Shown piece by piece: positions 8,060 to 17,080 of a stretch of DNA of 64,000 nt (position 1 is its first letter; the number at the start of each line of letters is the position of its first letter). The position numbers were made by a program, and so were the translations under genes. The DNA is from CBDBJK01 sp965206395 (GTDB lineage Bacteria > Chloroflexota > Dehalococcoidia > Lucifugimonadales > CATOSD01): the NCBI GenBank assembly GCA_965206395.1, contig CBDBJK010000035.1, positions 209,942-273,941 on the forward strand, read 5' to 3'. Below the pieces are notes generated by a model that saw nothing but the letters and a program-made list of their open reading frames with translations, ran no database searches and was not told the origin of the DNA.

Positions 8060-8983
8060 ATGAACTCTCTGGAGCAAGGCATCGAAAGCGTCAATGCCAG
8101 GACCACAGGGCCTAGTCGCATACTTGTCGTCGACGATGAGGATATCATAAGAGTCTTGCTTACCGAGATACTGTCCGAGGACGGTCACGAAATAGTCACA
8201 GCCCCGGATGGCAAGGATGCGATCGAAATCCTGGAGCACGAACAATTTGACCTGATTATTAGCGACATGGTGATGCCTGGAAAGAATGGCATCGAAGTGC
8301 TGCAGGCCGCCTTTCGCATTGATCCTCATTACCAGGTAATCATGATTACTGGCTATCCCTCTGTTGAGACGGCAGTGCGGTTGGTCAATCTGGGAGCGGC
8401 GGACTACATCACGAAACCGTTCAACGTGGACGTGATAAAGGTAACGGTTGCCAAGGTTCTTGAGATAAAGAAGGTCAGAGGAGGAAGCGGCGCGCCCGTA
8501 GCGGAGGCATCTCAGGCTACGCCTAGTGTGGATGGTTTAACGGACGCTTTCAACTATAGTATGTTCAGGGTTCTGCTGCAAATCGAGATCGGGAGATCAG
8601 AGCGCAAAGGACACGTTTGCAGTCTAATGGTAATCGAGATAGACAAGTTCGAAACTTACACACAAAAAGGTGGAACTGCTGCTGGGGATGAACTCCTCAA
8701 GTCGTTGGCATCCATGATACGGCAAGAGGCTCGTGTGGGAGATATTCTTGGGAGAACCGACCACGCAGAATTTACCCTGGTCTTGCCTGAAACCGACCGC
8801 ACCGAAGTAGAAGCCATAGGACAGAGTATCCGTAAGGCCTCAGAGTGGAGCTTTACCATAAGCGCAGGCGTAGCCTGTTTTTCGCGTGACGCCTCCGATG
8901 GGGAGAGCCTGCTCAAGATGGCACGGGCCGCAGTGCAAGCTGCCAAAGCGCTCGGCGGCGACACAGTCCTTCTTCCACGATAG
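8060..8983 (+). CDS. Response regulator with degenerate GGDEF output domain
   Basis: Residues 20-140 form a receiver domain: acidic pocket in VVDDED, phospho-acceptor D69 in LIISDMVMP, T97 and K119 (YITKPF). A linker rich in Gly/Ala follows, then residues 165-307 fold like a diguanylate cyclase domain (IEIDKFETY, GGTAAGDELL, FTISAGVACF). The active-site loop reads RTDHAEF (232-238) instead of R-GGDEF, so both glycines and the first catalytic acid are lost. It probably does not make c-di-GMP but could bind GTP or act as a protein-interaction output. GGAGG lies upstream of ATG 8060. No histidine kinase is adjacent. Confidence 0.85.
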   Translation: MNSLEQGIESVNARTTGPSRILVVDDEDIIRVLLTEILSEDGHEIVTAPDGKDAIEILEHEQFDLIISDMVMPGKNGIEVLQAAFRIDPHYQVIMITGYPSVETAVRLVNLGAADYITKPFNVDVIKVTVAKVLEIKKVRGGSGAPVAEASQATPSVDGLTDAFNYSMFRVLLQIEIGRSERKGHVCSLMVIEIDKFETYTQKGGTAAGDELLKSLASMIRQEARVGDILGRTDHAEFTLVLPETDRTEVEAIGQSIRKASEWSFTISAGVACFSRDASDGESLLKMARAAVQAAKALGGDTVLLPR

Positions 8984-9086
8984 CGATGACTCATTATCGA
9001 AGGCCCTAGCGCATTAGATAACAGGCTTCTCTCCCCTCCCGTCGCTGCTAAGAAAATACAGTTATCCTACCCTCTTGAAAACTCCC

Positions 9087-10514
9087 CTAGCCGCCTGATG
9101 GAGCGCCCGTCAGCCCTGGTTCTGTCATCGAGCTTGGGTCTAGTATTACATCCAACTCTTCACTCGACAGGTTTGTCTTCGTAATCGCCACCTCTTTCGC
9201 TGTTTGACCAGTAGCCTGGGCCTCTTTCGCGATGGCCGCCGCCGCGTCGTAGCCGATGTGCGGCACAAGCGACGTGACTATAGCTAGTCCCCTTTCTACC
9301 ATCTCCGGCCCCTTTTGCGTGGCCTTCAGTCCGCTGATGCATTGGACGGCGAGGTTGCTCGATGCCGCCGCGAGCAGGTCAATTGACTGCAACAGGTTAT
9401 AAGCGGCAACAGGCATCATGACGTTTATCTCAAAGTTTCCCGACTGCCCCGCAATGACAATTGCCGCGTCGTTGCCGATCACCTGTGCCGCCACCTGGCA
9501 TACGGATTCTGGAATCACGGGGTTCACCTTGCCGGGCATGATCGAGCTTCCTGGCTGCACTTCCGGCAACTCTATCTCGCCAATACCCGCACGCGGCCCG
9601 GAACCGATCCAGCGGATATCGTTTGAAATCTTCATGAGGCTTACCGCCACAGTCTTCAGCGCGCCGCTGGCAGCCACAACGCCATCGAGCGTGCTCTGCG
9701 CCTGAAAGTGGCCTTTGGCGTCCGTTTCTCGCACTGTGACACCTAGCATGTCTGACAGCCTGGTGCATACTTTCCTTGCGAAGTCGATATGAGTGTTGAC
9801 GCCTGTGCCGACCGCAGTGCCGCCCAGTGCTACCTCGGACAACTCCTCCTCAGCCTCTTTAAGTCGCTTGATGCCGCGTTCAACCTGACCAGAGTACCCC
9901 TGAAACTCCTGCCCAAGGCGAACCGGCGTTGCGTCTTGCAGATGTGTTCTGCCCGTCTTGATTACGGGCATGAACTCGTCGGCCTTCTTATCAAGCTCGG
10001 CCTGAAGCTGGGCGAGCGCGGGTATCAGCTTGTCGTGGATAGCCTTCAGCGCCGATATGTGGATAGCCGTAGGTATCACGTCGTTAGAGGATTGGCCGGT
10101 GTTGACGTGATCGTTGGGATGCACAGGGTTGCGCGAACCTATCACGCCGCCAAGAATTTCGATAGCGCGGTTCGAGATAACCTCATTGGCGTTCATGTTC
10201 GTAGACGTGCCAGAGCCGGTCTGAAAGATGTCTACAACGAAATGCTCGTCTAGCTTGCCGTCGACGACTTCCTGCGCCCCCTTAACGATCGCGTCGGAAA
10301 GCTTGCCGTCGAGCAGCCCAAGCTCGACGTTGACTTGTGCCGCCGCCAACTTGATCTGGCCCAAAGCGAGAATGAACGACCTCGGAAATCTCAGGTCACT
10401 AATGGGAAAATTGAGGACAGCCCGCATCGTGTTGGCCCCGTAGTAGGCGTCTACAGGCACGTCAAACTCACCCATTGAATCGCGCTCTTTGCGGAATTTT
10501 TGCTCTTGTGCCAT
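9087..10514 (-). CDS. fumC: Class II fumarate hydratase
   Basis: Fumarase C, interconverting fumarate and L-malate in the TCA cycle, a homotetrameric cytoplasmic enzyme. The signature GSSIMPGKVNP is present, as are TGSGTSTNMNANEV, NDHVNTGQSSNDV and TGRTHLQDATPV. The start is placed at ATG 10514 because GGAGG lies six bases upstream; the open frame continues nine codons further without a ribosome site. About 475 residues, close to the usual 460-470. It lies about 4 kb from the sdh operon but on its own transcript, so both consecutive TCA steps are encoded in this window. Confidence 0.93.
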   Translation of the reverse strand: MAQEQKFRKERDSMGEFDVPVDAYYGANTMRAVLNFPISDLRFPRSFILALGQIKLAAAQVNVELGLLDGKLSDAIVKGAQEVVDGKLDEHFVVDIFQTGSGTSTNMNANEVISNRAIEILGGVIGSRNPVHPNDHVNTGQSSNDVIPTAIHISALKAIHDKLIPALAQLQAELDKKADEFMPVIKTGRTHLQDATPVRLGQEFQGYSGQVERGIKRLKEAEEELSEVALGGTAVGTGVNTHIDFARKVCTRLSDMLGVTVRETDAKGHFQAQSTLDGVVAASGALKTVAVSLMKISNDIRWIGSGPRAGIGEIELPEVQPGSSIMPGKVNPVIPESVCQVAAQVIGNDAAIVIAGQSGNFEINVMMPVAAYNLLQSIDLLAAASSNLAVQCISGLKATQKGPEMVERGLAIVTSLVPHIGYDAAAAIAKEAQATGQTAKEVAITKTNLSSEELDVILDPSSMTEPGLTGAPSGG

Positions 10515-10565
10515 AGTCTGCCTCCGAAGTTGAAATTTCAAAAAGCCATAATTACGGCGATAGCC

Positions 10566-12305
10566 CTAATTGTTGGGAACCACTCCTTCGACACTCTGGA
10601 ATAGATTTGGCAGGTTTTCTATTGATGATTCAGACGATGCCTTTCCAGTATCTACCATTGCGAAGTCAAAGCAGATAACTCCATCGGAAGCAGTTAAGGC
10701 TGTGATGAACACGATTTTTCCTAGCTGGGGAAACCCAAATATCGGAAGCGATGGAGACAAAGGTGGATCAACTCGGGGCATTGGATATGACCAAAGCGGA
10801 ATAATCTGTTTTTGTACCAGTAGCCATACACCCCAGGATGCGGGCTCTAGCAAACCTAGATCAAAGTCCATAACGAGGATGTCGTCTGTGTAGGCAAGCT
10901 CAAGATTTAGGGTGCATTGGGGCTTCATAGTGAGAGCAACTGGTATCAACAAATCAGGGTCAACAGGATCGTTACTTTCTACGTTCAACGACGTAGCGTA
11001 AGCTCCCGGTGCTAGATCGGCGCTGTCAAACGTGACCTGGATATCCTGAGAAGCACCAGGCGCCAAAATGCCAGATGTAGATGTTGCTGATAACCACGAT
11101 TCTGAAGGGTCCTCAGAAAGGCTCCAGATAAGGTCGACGATTCCTTCATTGTTTATCGTGAGGGTCTCTGTCTTGGTCTGACCTGGCTCTAGAGTCTGCT
11201 CTAATGAGGTTGGGTCGACTTCGATATCTGGTATAGCTATGGTCGCCGTCAAGCTCCCATCATTGTCACTATACCTGCTATCATAGATTCGAAAAGTCAT
11301 CGGTTGTCCCTTACCAACGACATGAAAAACATATCTGTGATTTTCGAGGTCAAAAATATCGGCGGTCAAGCGGACGCCATCAAGTTCCACTGAGTTGAAT
11401 CGAATGGTCCATCTATTGTTGTCGTCTTCTCTGTATTGAGCATCAGCAAATTCTCCTGGTTCACCACTATCGTAGCGATACACCCCCTCAATCACGATTT
11501 CGTATTCGATGCCTTCCAGAAGGTCTACGTTTGATTCGACCACTGCTCCGTTTGCAGGGATTATTACAAAGCCTGGCGGGGACAGAATCTCAATGATCGT
11601 TGCTACACCGTCATTGGAGACGTTTCGCCATTGTCTATCCTCACCAGTGTTTCCAAGATCAGATTGCCAATCATCAGCAACAAGGTCTTCACCTCTCAGG
11701 TAATCGAGCACCTTTTCCTCAAGATCCCATTCTACGACTTTGTGGCCGAATAACGGGCAATTATTACCCCCGTGAGAGCCACCAGCCAACGCACATTCAT
11801 GGTGTACCTGCGCGAGACTCACTTCAAAACTCTCACCATCAACGTCGACCTGTCCGCTCTCCCAAATGCGTATGTGGAACTGGTCTTGACATTCATCTCC
11901 CCTCCCAATCTGCTCTGGGTCATGGTCAGCCAATCTATAAACTTGGAAGTCCTGTACCCTTCCAGTGCCAGGGACAGGATCAAAGAATACATACCGATTG
12001 GATCCAGGACACTCGATAGGCCCTAAGGGGCCCACTACCGTAAGAGGGTTAAAGCTCCAGCCAGCATGTACCAGCACATTCCTGACATCAAACGGAGCGG
12101 AATTCTTGCCAATGAAGATCAGATTGATGGGGTCTTCATCATTTGCATTGATGATAAATTGCTCATTTGCGTGACTTGCGAAGCCCCAGAAGGAAATGGG
12201 GAGACTGCGATTGTCCCCGCCCAACTCGTCCACCTCATCTACCCAGAACTCTGGAAGCTCCTCTGCCGAAGCCGCAGACGAAATCAATACTAAAGCTGTC
12301 ACCAT
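10566..12305 (-). CDS. Large secreted protein of unknown function with an ASH/BACON-like domain; signal peptide interrupted by a stop codon
   Basis: About 579 residues from ATG 12305. The first residues (MVTALVLISSAASA, then EELPEF) are only the hydrophobic half of a signal peptide. Upstream in the same frame a better start exists: ATG 12383 with GAGGAAGG eight bases before it, encoding a basic n-region (MPRMNVKRSVMTTLRLV) that runs straight into the hydrophobic part except for one TAA (12311-12309). Around residues 375-480 is an immunoglobulin-like domain of the ASH/BACON kind (VDPTSLEQTLEPGQTKTETL ... VESNDPVDP). The preceding region looks like an all-beta domain. No catalytic motif seen. 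With the stop, export is doubtful unless the codon is misread or is an assembly error. Confidence 0.6.
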   Translation of the reverse strand: MVTALVLISSAASAEELPEFWVDEVDELGGDNRSLPISFWGFASHANEQFIINANDEDPINLIFIGKNSAPFDVRNVLVHAGWSFNPLTVVGPLGPIECPGSNRYVFFDPVPGTGRVQDFQVYRLADHDPEQIGRGDECQDQFHIRIWESGQVDVDGESFEVSLAQVHHECALAGGSHGGNNCPLFGHKVVEWDLEEKVLDYLRGEDLVADDWQSDLGNTGEDRQWRNVSNDGVATIIEILSPPGFVIIPANGAVVESNVDLLEGIEYEIVIEGVYRYDSGEPGEFADAQYREDDNNRWTIRFNSVELDGVRLTADIFDLENHRYVFHVVGKGQPMTFRIYDSRYSDNDGSLTATIAIPDIEVDPTSLEQTLEPGQTKTETLTINNEGIVDLIWSLSEDPSESWLSATSTSGILAPGASQDIQVTFDSADLAPGAYATSLNVESNDPVDPDLLIPVALTMKPQCTLNLELAYTDDILVMDFDLGLLEPASWGVWLLVQKQIIPLWSYPMPRVDPPLSPSLPIFGFPQLGKIVFITALTASDGVICFDFAMVDTGKASSESSIENLPNLFQSVEGVVPNN

Positions 12306-12427
12306 CGCAATTTAAACCAGGCGTAGTGTCGTCATAACACTTCTCTTAACATTCATGCGCGGCATAGATCTAAATCCTGACATCGTATGTACCTTCCTCG
12401 TTTCAACAATGGCATGACAGGCTCATT

Positions 12428-13093
12428 CTAATCGACCATATTGCCCATCACAAAGGCGACGATCTTCTCGGCAACTTCGCGCTCATGTGAAACCAGGCTG
12501 TGGTCGGCCGTTGGTATCTCGCTGAATTGCAAGGGCTGGCGAACATCGTCGAGCGCTCTCTGAAGCTCTACCGGCGGTGAGATGCGATCTTGCTGGCCTA
12601 CTAGAAACAGCTTGGGACGCTTGTCACTGGCAATGCGCGAGTTTCGCACCGAGGAAATGGGAGGAGCAATGAGAATCAGGCTGCGAGCCGCTTTGTAGCT
12701 TCGCAGTCCGCCCAACACGACAGACGCTCCAAAAGAGTAGCCGACGAGGGCTATGCTCTTGCGATCCATACCAGGCCAGCGTTTCAGCACGTTCAGAGCC
12801 GCGTCGAGGTCTTTTTGCTCGCCGGGGCCGTTGCTGAATTGGCCTTCACTATCGCCCACGCCGCGAAAATTGAACCTCAGCGTCGCCATTCCCTGCTCGT
12901 CCGCAGCATGGCATATCGCCATCACGACAGGATTGTCCATGTCTCCGCTAAGCAGAGGGTGGGAGTGGCATACGAGCAGTGCAGGGAATGGCCCTGAGAC
13001 GCCCTGCGGTGTGGTGAGCACGCCTTCAATGGACTGCTTTTCGCTCTTGAATCCTATCGCAGTCTGTCGCATTTTTCGACTAGCGGTCTCCAA
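12428..13093 (-). CDS. Alpha/beta hydrolase (dienelactone-hydrolase-like)
   Basis: A 221-residue serine hydrolase. The nucleophile elbow is GYSFGAS with Ser in G-x-S-x-G; an oxyanion-side block is CHSHPLLSGDMDN near residue 42; the acid lies in VGQQDRISPP and the histidine in TADHSLV. It is a minimal fold without a lid. It overlaps the next gene upstream (13080-13730) by 14 bases and is clearly its paralogue, sharing LRFNF-GVG-SEG and GYSFGA. Such proteins act on short esters, lactones or acyl-thioesters; the substrate is unknown. No signal peptide. Confidence 0.82.
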   Translation of the reverse strand: METASRKMRQTAIGFKSEKQSIEGVLTTPQGVSGPFPALLVCHSHPLLSGDMDNPVVMAICHAADEQGMATLRFNFRGVGDSEGQFSNGPGEQKDLDAALNVLKRWPGMDRKSIALVGYSFGASVVLGGLRSYKAARSLILIAPPISSVRNSRIASDKRPKLFLVGQQDRISPPVELQRALDDVRQPLQFSEIPTADHSLVSHEREVAEKIVAFVMGNMVD

Positions 13094-13730
13094 GCCATTG
13101 CGAGAAAAACCTCGCCGTCATTTCTCCAAGGTCTTCTTCATAACCCGCGAAAAAATGATCCGCGCCGTATTTCACCTCTACCTGCTTTGGCTCCATGAAC
13201 CGTCTGGACAGGAACTTGAAGTGTTCTACCGGGAAGTCGTGGTCGAATTCGCCACAGACGAGGAGTTTGGGCTGCAATAGCTCGTCAACGCCCATCGAGG
13301 TGTAAGGCCGTAATGGACAGGCGATAGAAGCGACAGCCTGAATTGCGTTGCTCTCGGCGCTCGCTTCAAGCGCGACCCACGCCCCGAACGAGTATCCGAC
13401 GATTCCCACGCGAGTGGTTTTGATGCGCTCATGCAGGGCGAGGTAATCGACGGCGTCTATGGCATTGCCGAGTTCAGCAGGGCCTTGACCGGAGACGCCT
13501 TCGCTGCCGCCGACGCCTTGGAAGTTGAACCTCAGTACAGCTATACCAGATTCGCAGATGCTGCGAGCCAATGCCAAGACGACGCTGTTGCCCATGCCGC
13601 CGCCGTAACGCGGATGAGGATGGCAGATGACGACTCCGGGGAAGATGCCGTCTCCATCCGGCAGATGCAAAACGCCTTCAAGGGTAACGTCGCCGCTTTT
13701 GAACTTTATGTCTTGCTGATTATTAGGCAT
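13080..13730 (-). CDS. Alpha/beta hydrolase, tandem paralogue
   Basis: A 216-residue hydrolase with HPHPRYGGGMGN, LRFNFQGVGGSEG, nucleophile elbow GYSFGAW, acid region CGEFDHDFPV and histidine in GADHFFAG, giving a full Ser-Asp-His set. Its 3' end overlaps the start of a second, similar hydrolase by 14 bases, so the two are co-translated and arose by tandem duplication. The 207 bp upstream (13731-13937) hold the divergent start region shared with the threonine aldolase and no gene. Function beyond ester or thioester hydrolysis is unknown. Confidence 0.82.
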   Translation of the reverse strand: MPNNQQDIKFKSGDVTLEGVLHLPDGDGIFPGVVICHPHPRYGGGMGNSVVLALARSICESGIAVLRFNFQGVGGSEGVSGQGPAELGNAIDAVDYLALHERIKTTRVGIVGYSFGAWVALEASAESNAIQAVASIACPLRPYTSMGVDELLQPKLLVCGEFDHDFPVEHFKFLSRRFMEPKQVEVKYGADHFFAGYEEDLGEMTARFFSQWLGDR

Positions 13731-13937
13731 ATGTCTAGTGCCGAAATCTATGGCGAGTCCATCTTAGGCGACGCTATGGCATTTGGCAAGCAGTGTTGCT
13801 AAAATTGTTCGGGTTTGTTTTGTATGGGTTGCCATTCATACCATGATTGTCGCATTCCACCAAGCATTGGTAGCCAAAATATTTTTGGAACAGTCCGTGC
13901 TAGAAGTAGAAAAGCATGTTACTCAGGAGGAAGAATC

Positions 13938-14978
13938 GTGCGAGTAGTTGACCTCCGCAGCGACACGGTGACGCATCCTACGCCGGAGATGCGTCGCGCT
14001 ATGGCCGAGGCCGAAGTTGGCGACGATGTTTACGGCGAAGACCCAACGTTGAACAGGCTGGAAGCGATGGCTGCCGAAATGCTCGGCAAAGAGGCTGCCA
14101 TGTTCGTCGCAAGCGGAACGATGGGCAACCTCGTTTCGATTCTGACCCATGCTCAGCGAGGCGATGAAATCATCGTTGGCGACAAGACTCACATCTTCCG
14201 CAATGAAGCGGGCGGAGCGTCGGCGCTTGGCGGCGTGTCCTATTACACCGTGCGCAACGACGACAGAGGCATGCTCGACCCTGACGAGGTTGAGGAGGCC
14301 ATTCGTCCGAACAACGTGCACTTTCCTCGGACGGCAATGGTCGCCATCGAGAACACGCATAACAACTGCGGCGGGGCTGTGTTGACGCCGGAGGACACGA
14401 AGGCCATAGCCGATGTCGCGCATCGCCATGAGATACCGCTACATATCGATGGCGCACGCATCTTCAATGCCGCTGTCTCCCTTGAAACGCCTGTCTCGGA
14501 GCTGGTCAAAGACGCCGACAGCATCACTTTCTGTCTTTCCAAGGGCTTGAGCGTGCCACTCGGTTCCATAATATGCGGCAGCAACGAGTTCATTGAGCGA
14601 GCGGACCGCTGGCGAAAAATGGTCGGCGGTGGTATGAGGCAGGTGGGCATAATAGCCGCAGCAGGCATCGTCGCGCTTGAGAGCATGGTCGACAGGCTGG
14701 CCGAAGACCACGCCAACGCTCGCAAGCTGTCCGAGGGTCTGAGCAAGATTCCGGGGATTTCGATAGACCCTGATAGCCTGCCAACCAACATCGTGCGATT
14801 CGACGTGACAGCCAGAGAACCTGCCGAGATTGGCCGCAAGCTGAACGAACGCGGCGTTAAGGGGGGTTCACCTGCACGTAGCTGGCGCTTTGTCACGCAC
14901 TACGGCGTAACATCGGACGACATTGACTACGTACTCGACACTGTGGAATCCACATTCAAAGACTACGCGAAAGCCTGA
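13938..14978 (+). CDS. ltaE: Low-specificity L-threonine aldolase
   Basis: A PLP enzyme of 346 residues that cleaves L-threonine or L-allo-threonine to glycine and acetaldehyde. The N-terminus VDLRSDTVTHPTPEMR is the family hallmark. EDPTLNRLE, ASGTMGNLVS and HIDGARIFNA (cofactor aspartate) follow, and the Schiff-base lysine is in FCLSKGLSVPLGS. The open frame extends upstream, but GTG 13938 is chosen because AGGAGG lies nine bases before it and the family motif starts three residues later. A single transcription unit on the plus strand. Confidence 0.92.
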   Translation: MRVVDLRSDTVTHPTPEMRRAMAEAEVGDDVYGEDPTLNRLEAMAAEMLGKEAAMFVASGTMGNLVSILTHAQRGDEIIVGDKTHIFRNEAGGASALGGVSYYTVRNDDRGMLDPDEVEEAIRPNNVHFPRTAMVAIENTHNNCGGAVLTPEDTKAIADVAHRHEIPLHIDGARIFNAAVSLETPVSELVKDADSITFCLSKGLSVPLGSIICGSNEFIERADRWRKMVGGGMRQVGIIAAAGIVALESMVDRLAEDHANARKLSEGLSKIPGISIDPDSLPTNIVRFDVTAREPAEIGRKLNERGVKGGSPARSWRFVTHYGVTSDDIDYVLDTVESTFKDYAKA

Positions 14979-15044
14979 CATCAAGTCGCTGATTTAGCCT
15001 ATATATCCTAGAGGCAGGTCGAGCATGTCGGCCTGTCTCTTGGT

Positions 15045-16301
15045 TTGTCTGAGAACATACCCGATCATCTATCGGAATACGAAACTATGCTGCTCATAAT
15101 TCGAAATCCTAAATTCAGGCTGCTCTGGTTCAGCACCATCTTCAACGACATGGGCCTGATCATGTATATGGTCGTGCATGGATGGCTTGCGTTGGAGGTC
15201 ACCGACTCGCCGTTCTGGGTTGGAGCAACAGCCGGTATGGGCGGGCTGGGGATGATGGTGTTCAGCATATTCAGCGGCGTGCTTGCGGACCGCTTCGACC
15301 GACGAAAGCTGATTATCGGCACCCAGCTTATTGAGATAGTGCTGGCCTTTGGCCTGGCAATCGTCATCCTTACCGATCGAGTTCAGCTTTGGGAGGTGCT
15401 GGTCTTCGCGTTTCTGAGCGGAGTCCTGGTATCCATAAAAATCCCATCCAAAATGGCCCTTACGCTGGACGTGGTTGGACGAAACAGGCTTCTTAGTGCG
15501 ACTGCTGCTAACTTCACCGCCATGACCAGCATGGGCATCCTCGCACCCATATTGAGTGGAGCGGTCATAAGCGCCTTCGATATCGGCTGGGCGTACGTGA
15601 TAATTGGGGTGGTTTACCTGATATCGGTGGCGATACTGGCGAACCTGAGAGGCATCGTCAGAGTAGAGAAGGAACCAAGCTCGCCATGGGACGATCTCAA
15701 GGAGGGAGTCCGCTACGTCTTCACGACGCCTGTGGTGCGAATGCTCATCCTTATGGTGCTTGTGAGCGAGGCTTTCGGCTGGTCGCACGAGGTGATGCTG
15801 CCCGTCATAGCCCGTGACGTGCTGAACGTCGGAGCCTCCGGGTATGGCTATCTTATCGCTGCTGGCTCTGTGGGGGGATTGGTATCCACGGTTATCATGT
15901 CTAGCCTTGGCGAAATTGGATACCAGGGCAGGCTGCTCATCGTCAGCCTTGCAGGATACGGCCTGTTCCTGATGCTGTTTGCATCTTCAACATCGTTCTC
16001 ATTATCGCTGGTGTTGATCGCCTTTGCGTACGCGTCGGTCGTGGCCTACGAGACTACGCTTACAACGCTGCTCCAGACCGTCGTGCCGGATGAGATGCGC
16101 GGGCGAGTGTTGAGCTTCCAGACGTTTACATGGGGCGTTACTGGCTTCTCCGGCTTCCACACTGGAGTTATCGCGTCGCTGGTAGGCGCGCCGCTGTCTA
16201 TTGCCATTGGCGGGGGCGTCGTCCTGCTCAACGCGCTCCGATTGACGCGACGGGTCTCCCGCTTGCAAACGCCTTCGTCCGAGCCAGCAATAGGGGACTA
16301 G
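15045..16301 (+). CDS. MFS transporter (EntS-like group)
   Basis: A 418-residue polytopic membrane protein with about 12 hydrophobic segments. The loop 2-3 signature of the major facilitator superfamily reads GVLADRFDRRKLI. The opening NPKFRLLWFSTIFNDMG is typical of the MFS_3/EntS-like group of exporters. A substrate cannot be assigned. The start is uncertain: TTG 15045 has no strong ribosome site, and ATG 15087, just before LLIIRNPKFR, is an alternative that keeps every membrane segment. It follows threonine aldolase by 66 bp and may be co-transcribed. Confidence 0.82.
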   Translation: MSENIPDHLSEYETMLLIIRNPKFRLLWFSTIFNDMGLIMYMVVHGWLALEVTDSPFWVGATAGMGGLGMMVFSIFSGVLADRFDRRKLIIGTQLIEIVLAFGLAIVILTDRVQLWEVLVFAFLSGVLVSIKIPSKMALTLDVVGRNRLLSATAANFTAMTSMGILAPILSGAVISAFDIGWAYVIIGVVYLISVAILANLRGIVRVEKEPSSPWDDLKEGVRYVFTTPVVRMLILMVLVSEAFGWSHEVMLPVIARDVLNVGASGYGYLIAAGSVGGLVSTVIMSSLGEIGYQGRLLIVSLAGYGLFLMLFASSTSFSLSLVLIAFAYASVVAYETTLTTLLQTVVPDEMRGRVLSFQTFTWGVTGFSGFHTGVIASLVGAPLSIAIGGGVVLLNALRLTRRVSRLQTPSSEPAIGD

Positions 16302-16388
16302 CAGGAATCGCGCTTCAGGACAGTCTGCGGACTGAGCACTCGAGCAACACTTCTGAAAGTATCATCGACCATCAAGATATGTTAAACA

Positions 16389-16417
16389 TTGACAATCATT
16401 GCCATCAAAGTTACATT
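16389..16417 (+). promoter_or_regulatory. Promoter of the parD-parE remnant
   Basis: TTGACA (16389-16394), a 17-base spacer and TACATT (16412-16417), ending 25 bases before the parD start. AAAGAGG forms the ribosome site. Confidence 0.65.
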
Positions 16418-16441
16418 GAATGAAACGTAAAAAGAGGTAAG

Positions 16442-16711
16442 ATGATGCACGTATCCCTGACGACATATCTAGAAGAATACGTAAGAGAAAAAGTCGAGTC
16501 TGGCCTTTACAACTCAAACAGCGAAGTCGTGCGCGAGGCCTTGCGGCTAATGGGGGAGCGGGATAAACTCCGCGAGATTCGCCTTGAGGAGTTACGCAAA
16601 GAAATCCAAATCGGCATCGATCAGGCCGACAGAGGCGAGTTGATACCCGGCCATGAGGTCTTCCGACAACTCAAAAAGCGCAGCGAAGAGTTCAAGAAAA
16701 AAGCGAAATGA
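16442..16711 (+). CDS. parD: ParD-family antitoxin (type II toxin-antitoxin)
   Basis: An 89-residue ribbon-helix-helix antitoxin of the ParD/CC2985 group. The N-terminal DNA-binding part is HVSLTTYLEEYVREKVESG followed by NSNSEVVREALRLM; the charged C-terminal tail wraps the toxin in known complexes. Two adjacent ATGs (16442, 16445) are possible starts behind AAAGAGG. Its stop overlaps the ATG of the following parE frame (ATGA), the usual antitoxin-toxin coupling. The toxin is broken, so this is probably an orphan antitoxin. Confidence 0.88.
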   Translation: MMHVSLTTYLEEYVREKVESGLYNSNSEVVREALRLMGERDKLREIRLEELRKEIQIGIDQADRGELIPGHEVFRQLKKRSEEFKKKAK

Positions 16712-16995
16712 GCAAAGGTGAGTTTACTCCTGAGGCGGTCAGCGACTTGAATGACATCCACGATTACATCGCTCAAGACAGCCCGTCTGCCGCTGTGCGG
16801 TTTATCCGCGAGATTGAGGAGAAGTGCGATACACTCGCGGAACAACCTCTGATGGGCTGAAGCCGTTCAGAACTACTCTCTGACCTGCGTAGCTTTCCGG
16901 CTGGAAGCTACGCCATATTCTATCGTCCCACCGAAGGCGGCGTCGAGATACTCCGAGTCATCCACTAGGCGCGGGACATTACTACGATGTTTTAG
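16708..16995 (+). pseudogene. parE: parE toxin remnant with two in-frame stops
   Basis: The frame starts at ATG 16708, overlapping the parD stop, and reads as a normal ParE/RelE-fold toxin. It opens KGEFTPEAVSDLNDIHDYIA, then reaches TGA at codon 51 (16858-16860) exactly where ParE proteins have Arg in the MGR-R-EL motif. The same frame then continues SRSELLSDLRSFPAGSYAIF and EILRVIH, hits TAG at codon 87 where Gly of HGARD is expected, and goes on ARDITTMF before the final TAG. Both stops are single-base changes from sense codons. The toxin is almost certainly dead. Confidence 0.85.
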
Positions 16996-17080
16996 TTCAG
17001 GAATAACCTTTGACAACGAGCAGGCCGTAAAAGACCAAAAGATGAGGCTTGGACTGGAAAATGAGGTGGACAAAAAAACT

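Noticed and set aside
16708..16995. UGA at codon 51 of ParE as a selenocysteine codon
   Set aside because: The position is Arg in ParE proteins, not Cys, and a second stop (TAG) follows in the same frame, so nonsense decay is the simpler reading.
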